NCBI GenBank assembly: GCA_945865755.1
Contig: CAMBFS010000016.1
Coordinates: 1 to 38,942 of the forward strand
DNA: 38,942 nt
From: Klebsiella pneumoniae
GTDB taxonomy: Bacteria > Desulfobacterota > Binatia > Bin18
Direction: 5' to 3'
Under the pieces are notes generated by a model that was not told where the DNA came from, did not search any database, and saw only the letters and a program-made list of their open reading frames with translations. How positions within the stretch are numbered: position 1 is the first letter of the stretch; every line of letters starts with the position of its first letter. This document shows, one piece after another, positions 17,822 to 25,639 of this stretch. The position numbers were made by a program, and so were the translations under genes.

Positions 17822-18640
17822 ATGGCAAATGGTACAATTGAACACGCCTACATCGTTCCCGGATTACCGCATCTGACGGCGGACATCCCAGTCGAAAGCT
17901 GGGAAACGCTCCGGCGTGGATTGCGGCAGGCTGGAGAGCGGGTCAACGCCGCGAACCCGGATGTGATTGTGGTCTACAGTACCCAATGGATTTCCGTGCT
18001 CGGTCATTCCTTCCAAACGAACCCGAATCCCAAAGGGCTTCATGTGGACGAGAATTGGTATGAGTATGGGGACTTTCCGTTTGATCTCCGGGTTGATGCC
18101 GCCCTGGGAACGCGAGCGGCGGCTCTTGCTTCATCCTTGGGGTTGGCGACGAAGACGGTCAACTATGACGGCTTTCCACTCGATACGGGGACGCTGGTGG
18201 CGCTGCGTTTTCTGAATCCTGACAATACGATTCCGGTGTCCGTGGTCTCGTGTAACATTTACGCGGGGCAAGAAGATTCGCTCACTCTTGGTCGCGCCAT
18301 GCGTCAGGCGATTGAAGAAAGTGGCAAGCGCGCGGTCGTGGTGGCATGCACGGGATTGTCCGGACGGTTTTTCACCGAAGAAGTTGATCCGCGCACGGAT
18401 CGCTTTGCTCGTGCCGAAGACGATACCTGGAACCATCGGATCCTCGACTTGATAAGCCAAGGAAAAAACGCCGAGGTGCTCGCGTTGAGCGGAGAGTATG
18501 CGCGGGCTGCCGTCGCTGACATGGGATTCAAAGCCTTCGCGTGGCTGATGGGGACGCTAGGGACCCCAGCCACACCAGGCACCGTGCTCGCGTATGGTCC
18601 CGTGTGGGGGACTGGAGCGGCGGTGGTGGAATACGCGTGA
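17822..18640 (+). CDS. LigB-fold dioxygenase, non-catalytic subunit (AmnA-like)
   Basis: A 272-residue paralogue of the preceding gene that keeps the fold but has lost the active site. The first iron ligand is Gly (VPGLPHL), the second is Gln (YSTQWISVLGHS), the catalytic His region reads CTGLSGRFFTEE, and the glutamate region AAVADMGFKAF has no Glu. In AmnAB the alpha subunit is likewise inactive and structural, which supports a heteromer of the two products. The C-terminus (WGTGAAVVEYA) parallels the catalytic subunit's end ([11 protein letters not shown]). A hairpin terminator follows at 18665, closing the pair as an operon. Confidence 0.86.
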   Translation: MANGTIEHAYIVPGLPHLTADIPVESWETLRRGLRQAGERVNAANPDVIVVYSTQWISVLGHSFQTNPNPKGLHVDENWYEYGDFPFDLRVDAALGTRAAALASSLGLATKTVNYDGFPLDTGTLVALRFLNPDNTIPVSVVSCNIYAGQEDSLTLGRAMRQAIEESGKRAVVVACTGLSGRFFTEEVDPRTDRFARAEDDTWNHRILDLISQGKNAEVLALSGEYARAAVADMGFKAFAWLMGTLGTPATPGTVLAYGPVWGTGAAVVEYA

Positions 18641-18664
18641 AACGTAAAAGGAACGGACCATCTT

Positions 18665-18697
18665 GTTCAGCTGACGGCTGAACGTTTACGATTTTTT
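18665..18697 (+). terminator. Rho-independent terminator of the dioxygenase pair
   Basis: GTTCAGC (18665-18671) and GCTGAAC (18677-18683) form a perfect 7-bp stem with a 5-base loop, followed shortly by TTTTTT at 18692-18697. It lies 24 bases after the second subunit's stop codon. Confidence 0.7.
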
Positions 18698-18735
18698 GCC
18701 CTACAGCGATTTGCACGGGGCTGAAGAGACAGCCT

Positions 18736-18922
18736 TCAGGTTCCCTCTCCCGGATGGGCAATGGCATTAAGTTAAGCAGCCGTGTCATTGCGAGCAGCGA
18801 AGCAATCTTTGTTTTGTTGGAGATTGCTTCGTCGTCCGACTCCTCGCAATGACAGTCACCCCCTTAACTTAATGCCATTGCTCGGATGGGAGAGGGTTAG
18901 GGTGAGGGGGACCGACGATAGT
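18736..18922. repeat. Dispersed hairpin repeat, interrupted copy
   Basis: CAGGTTCCCTCTCCCGGATGGG lies on the left and GGATGGGAGAGGG followed by TTAGGGTGAGGGGGA on the right of the inserted element. Removing the insert and one flank copy restores a unit almost identical to the uninterrupted repeat at 35042-35085. Confidence 0.8.
18759..18880. repeat. 122-bp inverted-repeat element (MITE-like) inserted in another repeat
   Basis: The ends are perfect 18-bp inverted repeats, CAATGGCATTAAGTTAAG (18759-18776) and its complement (18863-18880). Inside is a second hairpin, GTCATTGCGAG (18784) to CTCGCAATGAC (18852), with GCGAAGCAATCT facing AGATTGCTTCG. The element is flanked by CCCGGATGGG (18749-18758) and CTCGGATGGG (18881-18890), matching at 9 of 10 bases, as expected of a target-site duplication. 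It carries no gene. Confidence 0.85.
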
Positions 18923-19044
18923 CTCTTCACTCGTATGAGAACCGCACTGATGCCCTTGGAAGACTCATCGCATTTAAGTTTTCTCTCGCTTTCTCCGATG
19001 TGATAAGAGAACTTGTTGTTACTTTTTGCTAAGGAGGTCGGTAT

Positions 19045-19386
19045 ATGCTTCGCGCGCTCGCGTTACTCTCCATTGGACTAGGGGTAGTAACGGTTGTCGC
19101 ATCGGAGGGATACCCGATCTCTTTTCGGAAAGCGCAGGTTACCGTCGAGAGACCCTCCGAAGAAGTGCTGATATTGGAGCGGGTTTCTCTGAGACCCGCC
19201 TTTCCCGACGAGACGACCATCTCGCCAGCCGCAGAGGGTGGCATTCACGCCAATCGCAAGGACCATCTGTACTACTTGCCTTCCTGTGACGGATACAAGC
19301 AGGTCAGCGCGGAGGATATGGTCCCTTTCCTCAGTGAAGAAATCGCGACGGAAGCCGGCTACCAACGGGCCGAGAGCTGTTCGTAA
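19045..19386 (+). CDS. Small secreted protein with Ada-like zinc-ribbon-type C-terminus
   Basis: Product of 113 residues with a signal peptide at about residues 1-20. The C-terminal half (HANRKDHLYYLPSCDGYKQV, then PFLSEEIATEAGYQRAESC) follows the pattern of the small module seen in the Ada metal-binding domain and at the C-terminus of secreted thermonuclease-like proteins: Y-x-L/K-x-x-C, then E-A-x-x-A-G-Y-x-x-x-x-x-C. Only two cysteines (SCDG and ESCS) are present, so metal binding is uncertain. AAGGAGG at 19031-19037 gives a strong start. It is convergent with the ABC ATPase. Function unknown. Confidence 0.75.
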   Translation: MLRALALLSIGLGVVTVVASEGYPISFRKAQVTVERPSEEVLILERVSLRPAFPDETTISPAAEGGIHANRKDHLYYLPSCDGYKQVSAEDMVPFLSEEIATEAGYQRAESCS

Positions 19387-19398
19387 GCGCCCCTACCC

Positions 19399-20127
19399 TT
19401 ACACCGAAGGCGACGGCGCTGGCAGTTCTTCCAGTTGCCCGTCCTTGCAACGCAACACCCGCGAGGCCACCTGCTGAATACGCAGGTCATGGCTGGCGAC
19501 GATAACCGTGCGCTGTTCCTCGTCGACAAGTTGCCGTAACAGACGAATAACCTGCTCCCCGCTGTGCGAATCCAGACTTCCGGTTGGTTCATCGGCGATG
19601 ACCACCGGCGGCTGCAGCGCCAAGGCCCGCGCCAGGGCGATACGTTGTTGTTCCCCACCTGACAACATGCGTGGCAGGTGCTGGAGTCGATGGCCAAGAC
19701 CAAACCGTACGAGCAACTCTTCCGCCCGGTGTCGGGCTTGCGCGAACGTGTATCCACCAAGACGAAGGACCAGTTCAACATTTTCTCGCGCGGTGAGCGC
19801 GCTCAGCAGTTGAAAGAACTGGAAGACGAATCCAAGTTGCCGCAGGCGAAATCGCGACAAGTCGGCTGACGAGAGGGTCGTCAGTTCCGTTCCCGCGATG
19901 TGAATCGACCCACTGGTGGGATGCAGGAGTCCACCAATCAGGGATAGCAGGGTCGTCTTCCCCGCCCCGGACGGACCAAGAATCAACACCAGCTCGCCAG
20001 GATAGGCGAGCAGATTGACCCGATCGACGGCCCGCACGGCAGTGTCCCCATGCCCGTAGATTTTGGTGACCTCATGGAGATGGACAAGGGGTGTGGGGTT
20101 GAGGGTTTGGGGTTCAGAGTTGCGCAT
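19399..20127 (-). CDS. ABC transporter ATP-binding protein (LolD/MacB-like), permease not present
   Basis: ATPase of 242 residues. Visible motifs are Walker A GPSGAGKTT (51-59), the Q loop FVFQFFQLL, the signature LSGGEQQR (155-162), Walker B VVIADEP (175-181) and the switch His213 (ASHDL). The sequence style (VRAVDRVNLLAYPGELVLILGP, TELTTLSSADLSRFR) is that of the MacB/LolD/FtsE-like type, which drives mechanical work on lipoproteins or peptides across the envelope rather than classical import. No permease gene of the FtsX/MacB type lies on either side: a small secreted protein converges on it and a nucleotidyltransferase diverges from it. Confidence 0.9.
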   Translation of the reverse strand: MRNSEPQTLNPTPLVHLHEVTKIYGHGDTAVRAVDRVNLLAYPGELVLILGPSGAGKTTLLSLIGGLLHPTSGSIHIAGTELTTLSSADLSRFRLRQLGFVFQFFQLLSALTARENVELVLRLGGYTFAQARHRAEELLVRFGLGHRLQHLPRMLSGGEQQRIALARALALQPPVVIADEPTGSLDSHSGEQVIRLLRQLVDEEQRTVIVASHDLRIQQVASRVLRCKDGQLEELPAPSPSV

Positions 20128-20187
20128 CTTGGAGAGTGGGTGGTAAGAATTCCAGGTTTCACCATACAGAAAGAGAGGAGAAGCAAA

Positions 20188-20937
20188 GTGCGTGCAATGA
20201 TTCTCGCGGCTGGTTTTGGCACCCGTTTACGCCCGTTGACCAATACCACGCCGAAGGCACTGGTGCCAGTCGCTGGCCGTCCACTGATCGCCTACGGACT
20301 CTGCTTGCTCAAAGCGCATGGTATCGACGAGGTGGTCATTAACCTCCACCATCTGGGCGAGCAGATTCGTACCACGCTGGGGGATGGCAGTGCGTATGGA
20401 CTGCGCATTACCTACTCGCCGGAAGACCCAATTCTCGAATCCGGCGGCGGCATCAAGAATGCCCAGGCGTTCCTTGCTGGAGACACCTTTGTCGTTCTTA
20501 ATTGCGACACGATCATTGATCTTGATTTGACGGCCGTGCTCGCGGCGCACCGCAAGACCAAAGCCGCCGCCACACTCGTGTTGCGACCAGACCCGGATGC
20601 CGCTCGCTATGGCATTCTGGAAACCGACAGCGGCAATCGTATTCGCCGGTTTCTTGGTCAGCCACCAACAGTCAACGAACCGCTCTCTCAGTACATGTTC
20701 ACCGGCTGTCAGATACTCGACCCGCGCGTTTTCGCGTTCATGCCGGAGGTGAAACCGTTTAGTACCACACGCGCGACGTATCCCGCCATGCTGCATGCCG
20801 GAGAACCGTTGTATGGAGTTATCCACACTGGGACATGGATGACCGTCGATGATGCCAAGGCGATGGCGCGCGCCACGCAGGCGATTGAGTCGGGGCAAGT
20901 GCGACTTTCTTATTTGCTCCCCTCACTCTTACCTTAG
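20188..20937 (+). CDS. Sugar-1-phosphate nucleotidyltransferase, MurU/GlmU-N-like
   Basis: Transfers a nucleotidyl group to a sugar-1-phosphate. I start it at GTG 20188 (V/MRAMILAAGFGTRLRPLT), preceded by GAGAGGAG; the open frame extends to 20050 but overlaps the divergent ABC gene's 5' end. The 249 residues contain the LAAGFGTRLRPLT loop, the PKALVPVAGRP motif, the EDPILESGGGIKNA segment, and VVLNCDTIIDLD with the metal-binding aspartate. The closing GTWMTVDDAKAMARATQAIE resembles MurU and other short NDP-sugar enzymes. A degenerate copy of its last 65 bases lies at 22865-22929. Confidence 0.88.
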   Translation: MRAMILAAGFGTRLRPLTNTTPKALVPVAGRPLIAYGLCLLKAHGIDEVVINLHHLGEQIRTTLGDGSAYGLRITYSPEDPILESGGGIKNAQAFLAGDTFVVLNCDTIIDLDLTAVLAAHRKTKAAATLVLRPDPDAARYGILETDSGNRIRRFLGQPPTVNEPLSQYMFTGCQILDPRVFAFMPEVKPFSTTRATYPAMLHAGEPLYGVIHTGTWMTVDDAKAMARATQAIESGQVRLSYLLPSLLP

Positions 20938-21057
20938 TGCGCTGTTGCTCAAGTTCGTCCGCGCATGGTCGATAATCTCTCCGAATGCCACTGCTCCGGA
21001 GGACGCGCCCACTCGGCGGGCGAAGGGCGGTTATGATGAGCAGAGGGGGAGATCGTT

Positions 21058-22806
21058 ATGCCATTAAACATTCGGCGGATTCGACTCATGGGGCTAGTGT
21101 TGATGTGTACGCCCGCTCTTGAGCATGCCTCCGCGAGAGGGAGCAGGTGTACGAAGGTGAGACTCATAATCTTTACATTGGTCTGCACACTGATGGTGGG
21201 GATTTCCGCCCCAGGGCACGCGGCGAACGTGATCTGCTACAAGGTGACATCTCTGATGTGGAACGCCGCTCAGGGCCGGGCGATCCCAACCTCGCCTGAT
21301 ATCCTCGATCGGCTGGCGCGGGCTTTCAAACTGTGGGAGGACGCTTCGGCGGGCGCCTTGCGTTTCCAGTTCGCGGGCCACGATGCCCCGAGCTACGATG
21401 GCACGGCGCAAATTCCGTACGATGGCTGTGTGCACGCCGTGCTCCACGGCGAGCGCAACTTCCACGGCGAGCTGGCGCACGGGGGATTCAGTGGGACAAT
21501 TCCTCACATCTACAAGCGGGGCCATTTCTTCGTCAGCCGGAAATTCGAGGCGATGCAACTCGACACGCTGACCCACGAGATCGGTCACACGCTGGGCCTG
21601 CCGCACACGGCGACGCCGCACTCGATCATGTTCAGTGGGCCACGCGCCGTCGGCAACAATCCTATCATGCTGGGTGACCAGGATGCCGCCGACTTGCGCG
21701 CCACGTGGTCGCCGGGCTCACCCGGCCTCTACACGATCGAGGGCGTGATCGAGTCCGGTCGGGAGCATCCCATGGCGTCGGTGTTCGCCGTGGCGGCGCG
21801 CGGTGGACGAGAATACTCAGTTCGCTCTAACCATCAAGGCCGCTTTGCCCTTGCGCTCTTGAGTCCTGGCGAATACCGTCTCGTGGCCAAGCCGATTGGC
21901 TTTGCCCACGACCTCAATGCCGAAGCGCGCGGAGGATTTCGTGACTCTTGGTTCGTCACTGATGGTACCAGCGTTTCAGAGCCGGGGCGCGCTGCTGTCC
22001 TGAGGCTTTCCAGCACGGAGCCCGCAATCCGTGGCGTGAGACTCAAGACCCTTGATGAAGCGTCCACTGTCCCGCGCGCGTCCTTGCCACCAACTGGAGA
22101 TCCCGTTTTCCCGCGTGCCCACCCCACTGCGGGCGACGGCGTGTCGCCGGTGCTGAGGCTGTCCTTCGACGAGGGTTTCAACGACGAGGGGCCTCTGCAC
22201 ATCCAGGCGCAGGCCAACGGCGACGAGGTCCGCCTCGTGTCGGGCATGAACGGGCACGCGCTGTCGGTGGGAGGGACGGAAGACTGGATCGATCTGCCTT
22301 TGAGCAGCGCGCTTTCCTTCGACCGGGGCTTCACGCTGGAGCTGTGGTTCAAGCGCGCCGACTGGACCAACCCGTACCGAGGCGGTTCCGGCTGGCAGAC
22401 GCTCGCCGCGCTCACGACGGACGCTTCACTTTCCATCACGGCCCCAGGCTGTCCCCTGCATAAACCGTGGGCATTGGACGGCTCCGTATCGCGGCGCAAC
22501 AAGAAGGCGGACGAGAATGAGTCTGCCCACGCGCTGTCCCGGCCTGGCTCGGTGCCGGCGGGACGGTGGATCCACGCGGCGCTCGTGCACGACCCGGTAG
22601 AGGCATCTCTTTCGCTGTACCTGGACGGAGCGCTAGCCGACCGAGCCAAGGGCGTTCCACCGCCGGACATGACTTGGCGGCGGCTGCGCCTGGGCACCTG
22701 GCACAAGGCCAACCAAGCCTTCCGGGGAGAGATCGACGAAGTCGAAGTCTACAACTACCCGCGCACGGGAGCGGCAATCGCTGCATCCGCCGCGTCGGGG
22801 CGCTGA
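21058..22806 (+). CDS. Secreted matrixin-like zinc metalloprotease with LamG-type domain
   Basis: Predicted extracellular protease of 582 residues. The zinc site is HEIGHTLGLPH with a Met-turn in SIMF, typical of metzincins of the matrixin group; the upstream part RAFKLWEDASAGALRFQF is also typical. A carboxypeptidase-regulatory-like segment follows (YTIEGVIESG, RSNHQGRFALALLSPGEYRL), then a C-terminal concanavalin/LamG-like domain with LELWFKRADW, GRWIHAALVHD and FRGEIDEVEVYN. GTG 21157 gives a cleaner signal peptide (RLIIFTLVCTLMVGISAPGHAA), but AGGGGGAG before ATG 21058 favours the longer form. The gene lies between the intact 3' end of the nucleotidyltransferase and its degenerate copy, so it is probably an insertion. 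Confidence 0.85.
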   Translation: MPLNIRRIRLMGLVLMCTPALEHASARGSRCTKVRLIIFTLVCTLMVGISAPGHAANVICYKVTSLMWNAAQGRAIPTSPDILDRLARAFKLWEDASAGALRFQFAGHDAPSYDGTAQIPYDGCVHAVLHGERNFHGELAHGGFSGTIPHIYKRGHFFVSRKFEAMQLDTLTHEIGHTLGLPHTATPHSIMFSGPRAVGNNPIMLGDQDAADLRATWSPGSPGLYTIEGVIESGREHPMASVFAVAARGGREYSVRSNHQGRFALALLSPGEYRLVAKPIGFAHDLNAEARGGFRDSWFVTDGTSVSEPGRAAVLRLSSTEPAIRGVRLKTLDEASTVPRASLPPTGDPVFPRAHPTAGDGVSPVLRLSFDEGFNDEGPLHIQAQANGDEVRLVSGMNGHALSVGGTEDWIDLPLSSALSFDRGFTLELWFKRADWTNPYRGGSGWQTLAALTTDASLSITAPGCPLHKPWALDGSVSRRNKKADENESAHALSRPGSVPAGRWIHAALVHDPVEASLSLYLDGALADRAKGVPPPDMTWRRLRLGTWHKANQAFRGEIDEVEVYNYPRTGAAIAASAASGR

Positions 22807-22864
22807 GACGTCGGCGACACCCAGCGTTCCATTCTAAATCATGACGATACGTGTTCAGACCGAG

Positions 22865-22929
22865 CGATGACACGCGCGACGCAGGCCATCAGGTCGGGAC
22901 AAGTGTGACTTTCCTATTTGTTCTCCTCC
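22865..22929 (+). pseudogene. Remnant of a nucleotidyltransferase 3' end
   Basis: This stretch aligns without gaps to 20861-20925, the 3' end of the intact nucleotidyltransferase gene, at about 80% identity over 65 bases. In the same frame it reads MTRATQAIRSGQV, stop, LSYLF, against MARATQAIESGQVRLSYLL in the intact gene, so it is broken by an in-frame stop. Several differences are synonymous, suggesting descent from a diverged but once functional homologue. Confidence 0.8.
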
Positions 22930-22945
22930 AGCGAGGGTTGGGCCT

Positions 22946-23680
22946 TCACGTCTCACCGTCGTCCACGAGCGCGATAAAGTTCTCCAGACAGCGCCGCGCG
23001 ATTGGTGCTTCTTGGATGGTCCCGAGTAGCCAATCCCGCACGGGTTGGCTCTCAGGTCGCCGGTGAAACACTTCTGGTGACAACGCCGAAGTCAGCGCGT
23101 GAATCAGGTCGGACATGATCTGGGGCGTGAATTCGGGATGAAACTGCGTCGCCCAAATCTTCTCGCCAAGAGCAAAGGCTTGGTAGGGCCAATGTTCATT
23201 CTCCACGAGCGGGATCGCACCGGGAGGTAACTCGGTCACCACGTCTCCGTGACTCATCTGGGCGCTGAAGGTGTCGGGGACGGAAGAGAATAAGGGATTC
23301 GTTTGCCCATGCACGGTTTGGGTGACCGCCACGGTTCCCACTTCCCATCCACGTGGACATTTTTCGACCTTACCACCGAACGTTTGGGCGAGCAGTTGAT
23401 GGCCGAAACAGACGCCATACAGCGGCACTTCACGCTCCGCCGCGCGTTTGAGAAACTCCTCGCTTCGGTGAATCCACGCATCGCCGTCGTATGTTGAAGC
23501 GGGCGAGCCGGTCACGATAATGCCCGCCCACTCCGTGTCAGATGGTGTCTCGGTCCGCGCATCCACCACCACGCACCGCTCGTCACCAACCACGTTCAGG
23601 AAGGCCCGCTCATACGGTCCAAGGTTCGCGATGACGCGGCGCGGCAGTTCGCCGGTTTTGAGAATGAGAATGGGTTTCAT
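22946..23680 (-). CDS. Class I glutamine amidotransferase domain protein (GMP-synthase-like)
   Basis: A 244-residue stand-alone class I glutamine amidotransferase. The catalytic triad is visible as Cys91 in the nucleophile elbow YGVCFGHQLLAQ and His181/Glu183 in FHPEFTP. The glycine strip IIVTGSPASTYD and HGDVVTELP also match. Such proteins either hydrolyse glutamine for a separate synthase or cleave gamma-glutamyl compounds (PuuD and gamma-Glu-polyamine types); no synthase partner lies nearby. The start fits the family's opening (MKPILILKTGELP). It converges on the remnant and the metalloprotease. Confidence 0.9.
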   Translation of the reverse strand: MKPILILKTGELPRRVIANLGPYERAFLNVVGDERCVVVDARTETPSDTEWAGIIVTGSPASTYDGDAWIHRSEEFLKRAAEREVPLYGVCFGHQLLAQTFGGKVEKCPRGWEVGTVAVTQTVHGQTNPLFSSVPDTFSAQMSHGDVVTELPPGAIPLVENEHWPYQAFALGEKIWATQFHPEFTPQIMSDLIHALTSALSPEVFHRRPESQPVRDWLLGTIQEAPIARRCLENFIALVDDGET

Positions 23681-23686
23681 TATGTA

Positions 23687-24148
23687 TCACCGAGAGGGCG
23701 AGGAAGATTTGAGCAGTTCGTCTAGCACGAGCACCCGAACCTCCACCACTCGCTTGAGAGCGATATCGTTGGTGAGAAAAGCTTCGCAGTTCGCGGCAAG
23801 GGCGGCGGCAACTTGAAAGGCATCCGTCAGGGAGAGATTGTAGCGTGCTCGTAATTCGGCGGCCCTCTCAGCGACCTCGTCGACCCCGACGTATGAGGTG
23901 TGCGTTCCCGCCGTAATCACGTCACGAAATCGCTCAACAAGTCGCTGGTCGCCATGTCGATACGGGTGCACCAAACACTCCGCAAGAGTTACGGATGAAG
24001 TGACCGCCTCAACCATCCCTTCGTTAATCGCTTGAAATATCGCGTCCATCACCGGCTGATAGGCTGAAACACCTTCCACGTGATAAATGATGGGAGCGGT
24101 ATCCAAAAACAACCGGCGGACGCCAGCCAAAACCGTAGCCAGGTTCAT
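23687..24148 (-). CDS. PIN-domain ribonuclease toxin (VapC-like)
   Basis: PIN-domain nuclease of 153 residues, likely an RNase toxin. The four acidic residues are Asp16 (LFLDTAPIIY), Glu57 (TLAECLV), Asp109 (LSLTDAFQ) and Asp128 (FLTND). ATG 24148 overlaps the TGA of the upstream gene as ATGA, so translation is coupled; a start five codons earlier is also open. The stop falls only 6 bases before the ATG of the amidotransferase gene, so these may share a transcript by accident. The paired upstream gene supports a toxin-antitoxin call. Confidence 0.88.
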   Translation of the reverse strand: MNLATVLAGVRRLFLDTAPIIYHVEGVSAYQPVMDAIFQAINEGMVEAVTSSVTLAECLVHPYRHGDQRLVERFRDVITAGTHTSYVGVDEVAERAAELRARYNLSLTDAFQVAAALAANCEAFLTNDIALKRVVEVRVLVLDELLKSSSPSR

Positions 24149-24402
24149 GGATTTCGTTTCCACTGCTCTTCCCGTTGCTCATCCGCTTCGCGTCGCGTCC
24201 GCGAAACCCATTCCTGCGCATCTTTTCCCTCTAGTAAGCGCGGAGCAATGCCCCGCACCGACATCCAATCGTACCGGTGCCCCAATTCAGCTTCACTCGG
24301 TCGCCTCGCCAAATCGTGCGCGGTCATCTCGATCAAGCGTAGCCGTTCTTCTCTCGGTAACCGCTTAATGTGTTGCTCATAGATTTCTTCGATGTTCATC
24401 AC
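24145..24402 (-). CDS. Putative antitoxin of the PIN toxin
   Basis: A short charged protein of 85 residues starting MMNIEEIYEQHIKRLPREER, with a helical first half that matches the pattern of antitoxins paired with PIN nucleases (LPREERLRLIEMTAHDLA). The C-terminus is very rich in Arg, Glu and Gln. No AbrB or ribbon-helix-helix motif is obvious by eye. It overlaps the toxin gene by 4 bases. Confidence 0.72.
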   Translation of the reverse strand: MMNIEEIYEQHIKRLPREERLRLIEMTAHDLARRPSEAELGHRYDWMSVRGIAPRLLEGKDAQEWVSRTRREADEQREEQWKRNP

Positions 24403-24487
24403 TATCTTCCTCCCATCCTCACCGCGTTCGGTGATCCAGATACGAGCCCGGTTCCTTCGATGGAACGTAGCGCATGCGCGTCAGCGT

Positions 24488-24859
24488 TCAGTGTTCCTCA
24501 AAACTGTCCTGCGCTTCCCGTTCCCGCGAGCGACGAATGGCGTCCGCTTGCTCCTGGTTGAGCTGGTCGAGCGTTTCCCGCCAGTCGTCTGGAGCTTCCG
24601 ATGCGCGCTCTGGCTCCTCGGCAAACCACTCCGACGCGGTCTCCTTCACGCTCCGTGCGGCCCGCGTGTACGGCGCTTCGATCTCTCCGTATTTATTTTT
24701 TCGCCAGCCGAACTCACGCTTCAATTCGTCAAGGACGCTCTCATTGTGATAGGGATCGTAGTAGCTGCGATGGGGCATGCGTTGGGTTTCTGTCACACAA
24801 CCCAGGGAAAACACCAGCACTCCGAGTTGGAGGACTCGCCACGGCCATTGGTATTGCAT
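24488..24859 (-). CDS. Putative lipoprotein of unknown function
   Basis: A 123-residue protein with a hydrophobic leader ending in FSLGC (Cys21), a slightly atypical lipobox. The mature part is charged and helical, with tyrosines near the start (MPHRSYYDPYHNESVLDELKR) and a Glu/Arg/Gln-rich end. AGGAGG lies 10 bases before the ATG on the minus strand. I recognise no family. It is divergent from the sigma-54-type promoter at 25053. Confidence 0.65.
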   Translation of the reverse strand: MQYQWPWRVLQLGVLVFSLGCVTETQRMPHRSYYDPYHNESVLDELKREFGWRKNKYGEIEAPYTRAARSVKETASEWFAEEPERASEAPDDWRETLDQLNQEQADAIRRSREREAQDSFEEH

Positions 24860-25052
24860 CAGTATGTGTCCTCCTGGTGGCGCTCACCCTACCACAGGTG
24901 ACATGCAGGAAAAAAGTGTGACATCTGTAAACACAATGGGGGTCTCATTTTAAGACATTTCGCCAAATTTTCGTTGTCTTCTTTTGCCTCACGCGTGTCT
25001 CGCAAAACCAGGATGCGTGCGGAAACCTCACATTTTTGTCGGCATCCTATTG

Positions 25053-25068
25053 TGGCACGGTTCCTGCT
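25053..25068 (+). promoter_or_regulatory. Sigma-54 (RpoN) promoter, near consensus
   Basis: TGGCACGGTTCCTGCT matches the sigma-54 consensus TGGCACR-N4-TTGCW at every fixed position but one, with the GG and GC pairs 10 bases apart. Transcription would start near 25079, about 40 bases before the ATG at 25119. Possible activator sites lie upstream, for example the short palindrome GTCTCATTTTAAGAC at about 24942-24956. Confidence 0.72.
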
Positions 25069-25118
25069 CAGCATTCGAAGAACTTCACGATGTTTCGGTA
25101 ATAGTTGGAGGTGTCACA

Positions 25119-25571
25119 ATGGTCCACGAGGCAATGGAAGAACGTACGTTCGGCAATCTTGAATCCGATCTGATGGTCCCTTCGCAATTTTTTGATCGCA
25201 TCAAGGTCGAACACTCGGCGCAGCCGGAAAAACGGCTGATGTTGGCCGTCATGGAAGACGCCATCTCCACATTTCAGAAGTCCGTGCGCGGGCTGACGCG
25301 ACGGCAGAAGCGGCTGCTCCGTGAAACCGAAGACTGGGTGAGTGAATCCGACACGCAATGGCCGTTTTCGTTTGAGAACATCTGTAATGCCCTGGATATT
25401 GAACCCGCATATCTTCGACGCGGGCTGCGCGATTGGAAAGGCAGATTGCTCGCGCAATATGAGCGGGTAAGCGTGCCAGGACCACTCTCCCCGTTTCGAC
25501 GGGTCAGTGGTCGTCGCCATACCCTTTCCGCCGGACGCGCGGAACGGGCACCAAAAGCAAAAGCCGCGTAA
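25119..25571 (+). CDS. Conserved hypothetical protein, probable helical DNA-binding-like module
   Basis: Product of 150 residues starting MVHEAMEERTF, with GGAGG at 25107-25111 seven bases upstream. The middle is a conserved helical block: RLMLAVMEDAISTFQKS, RQKRLLRETEDWVSE, then WPFSFENICNALDIEPAYLRRGLRDW, which looks like a helix-turn-helix tail. The C-terminus is basic (FRRVSGRRHTLSAGRAERAPKAKAA) and could bind nucleic acid. I recall similar short proteins in soil and sediment bacteria, annotated only as hypothetical. The sigma-54 promoter ahead of it suggests nitrogen, stress or aromatic-responsive expression. Confidence 0.75.
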   Translation: MVHEAMEERTFGNLESDLMVPSQFFDRIKVEHSAQPEKRLMLAVMEDAISTFQKSVRGLTRRQKRLLRETEDWVSESDTQWPFSFENICNALDIEPAYLRRGLRDWKGRLLAQYERVSVPGPLSPFRRVSGRRHTLSAGRAERAPKAKAA

Positions 25572-25639
25572 ATTGTCCCTGTCCTCGTTCCTCCCCCAGG
25601 AGAGGCGGTTTCTCCCCCCGCCTCTCCACCCTCCTCACC

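Larger units (their letters stand above)
18641..19044. other. Gene-free spacer holding a terminator and nested repeats
   Basis: This 404-base gap contains a terminator (18665-18697), a repeat with a CCCTCTCCC/GGGAGAGGG hairpin that is interrupted by a 122-bp inverted-repeat element (18759-18880), and the leader of the small secreted protein at 19045. I see no gene in it. Confidence 0.7.
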
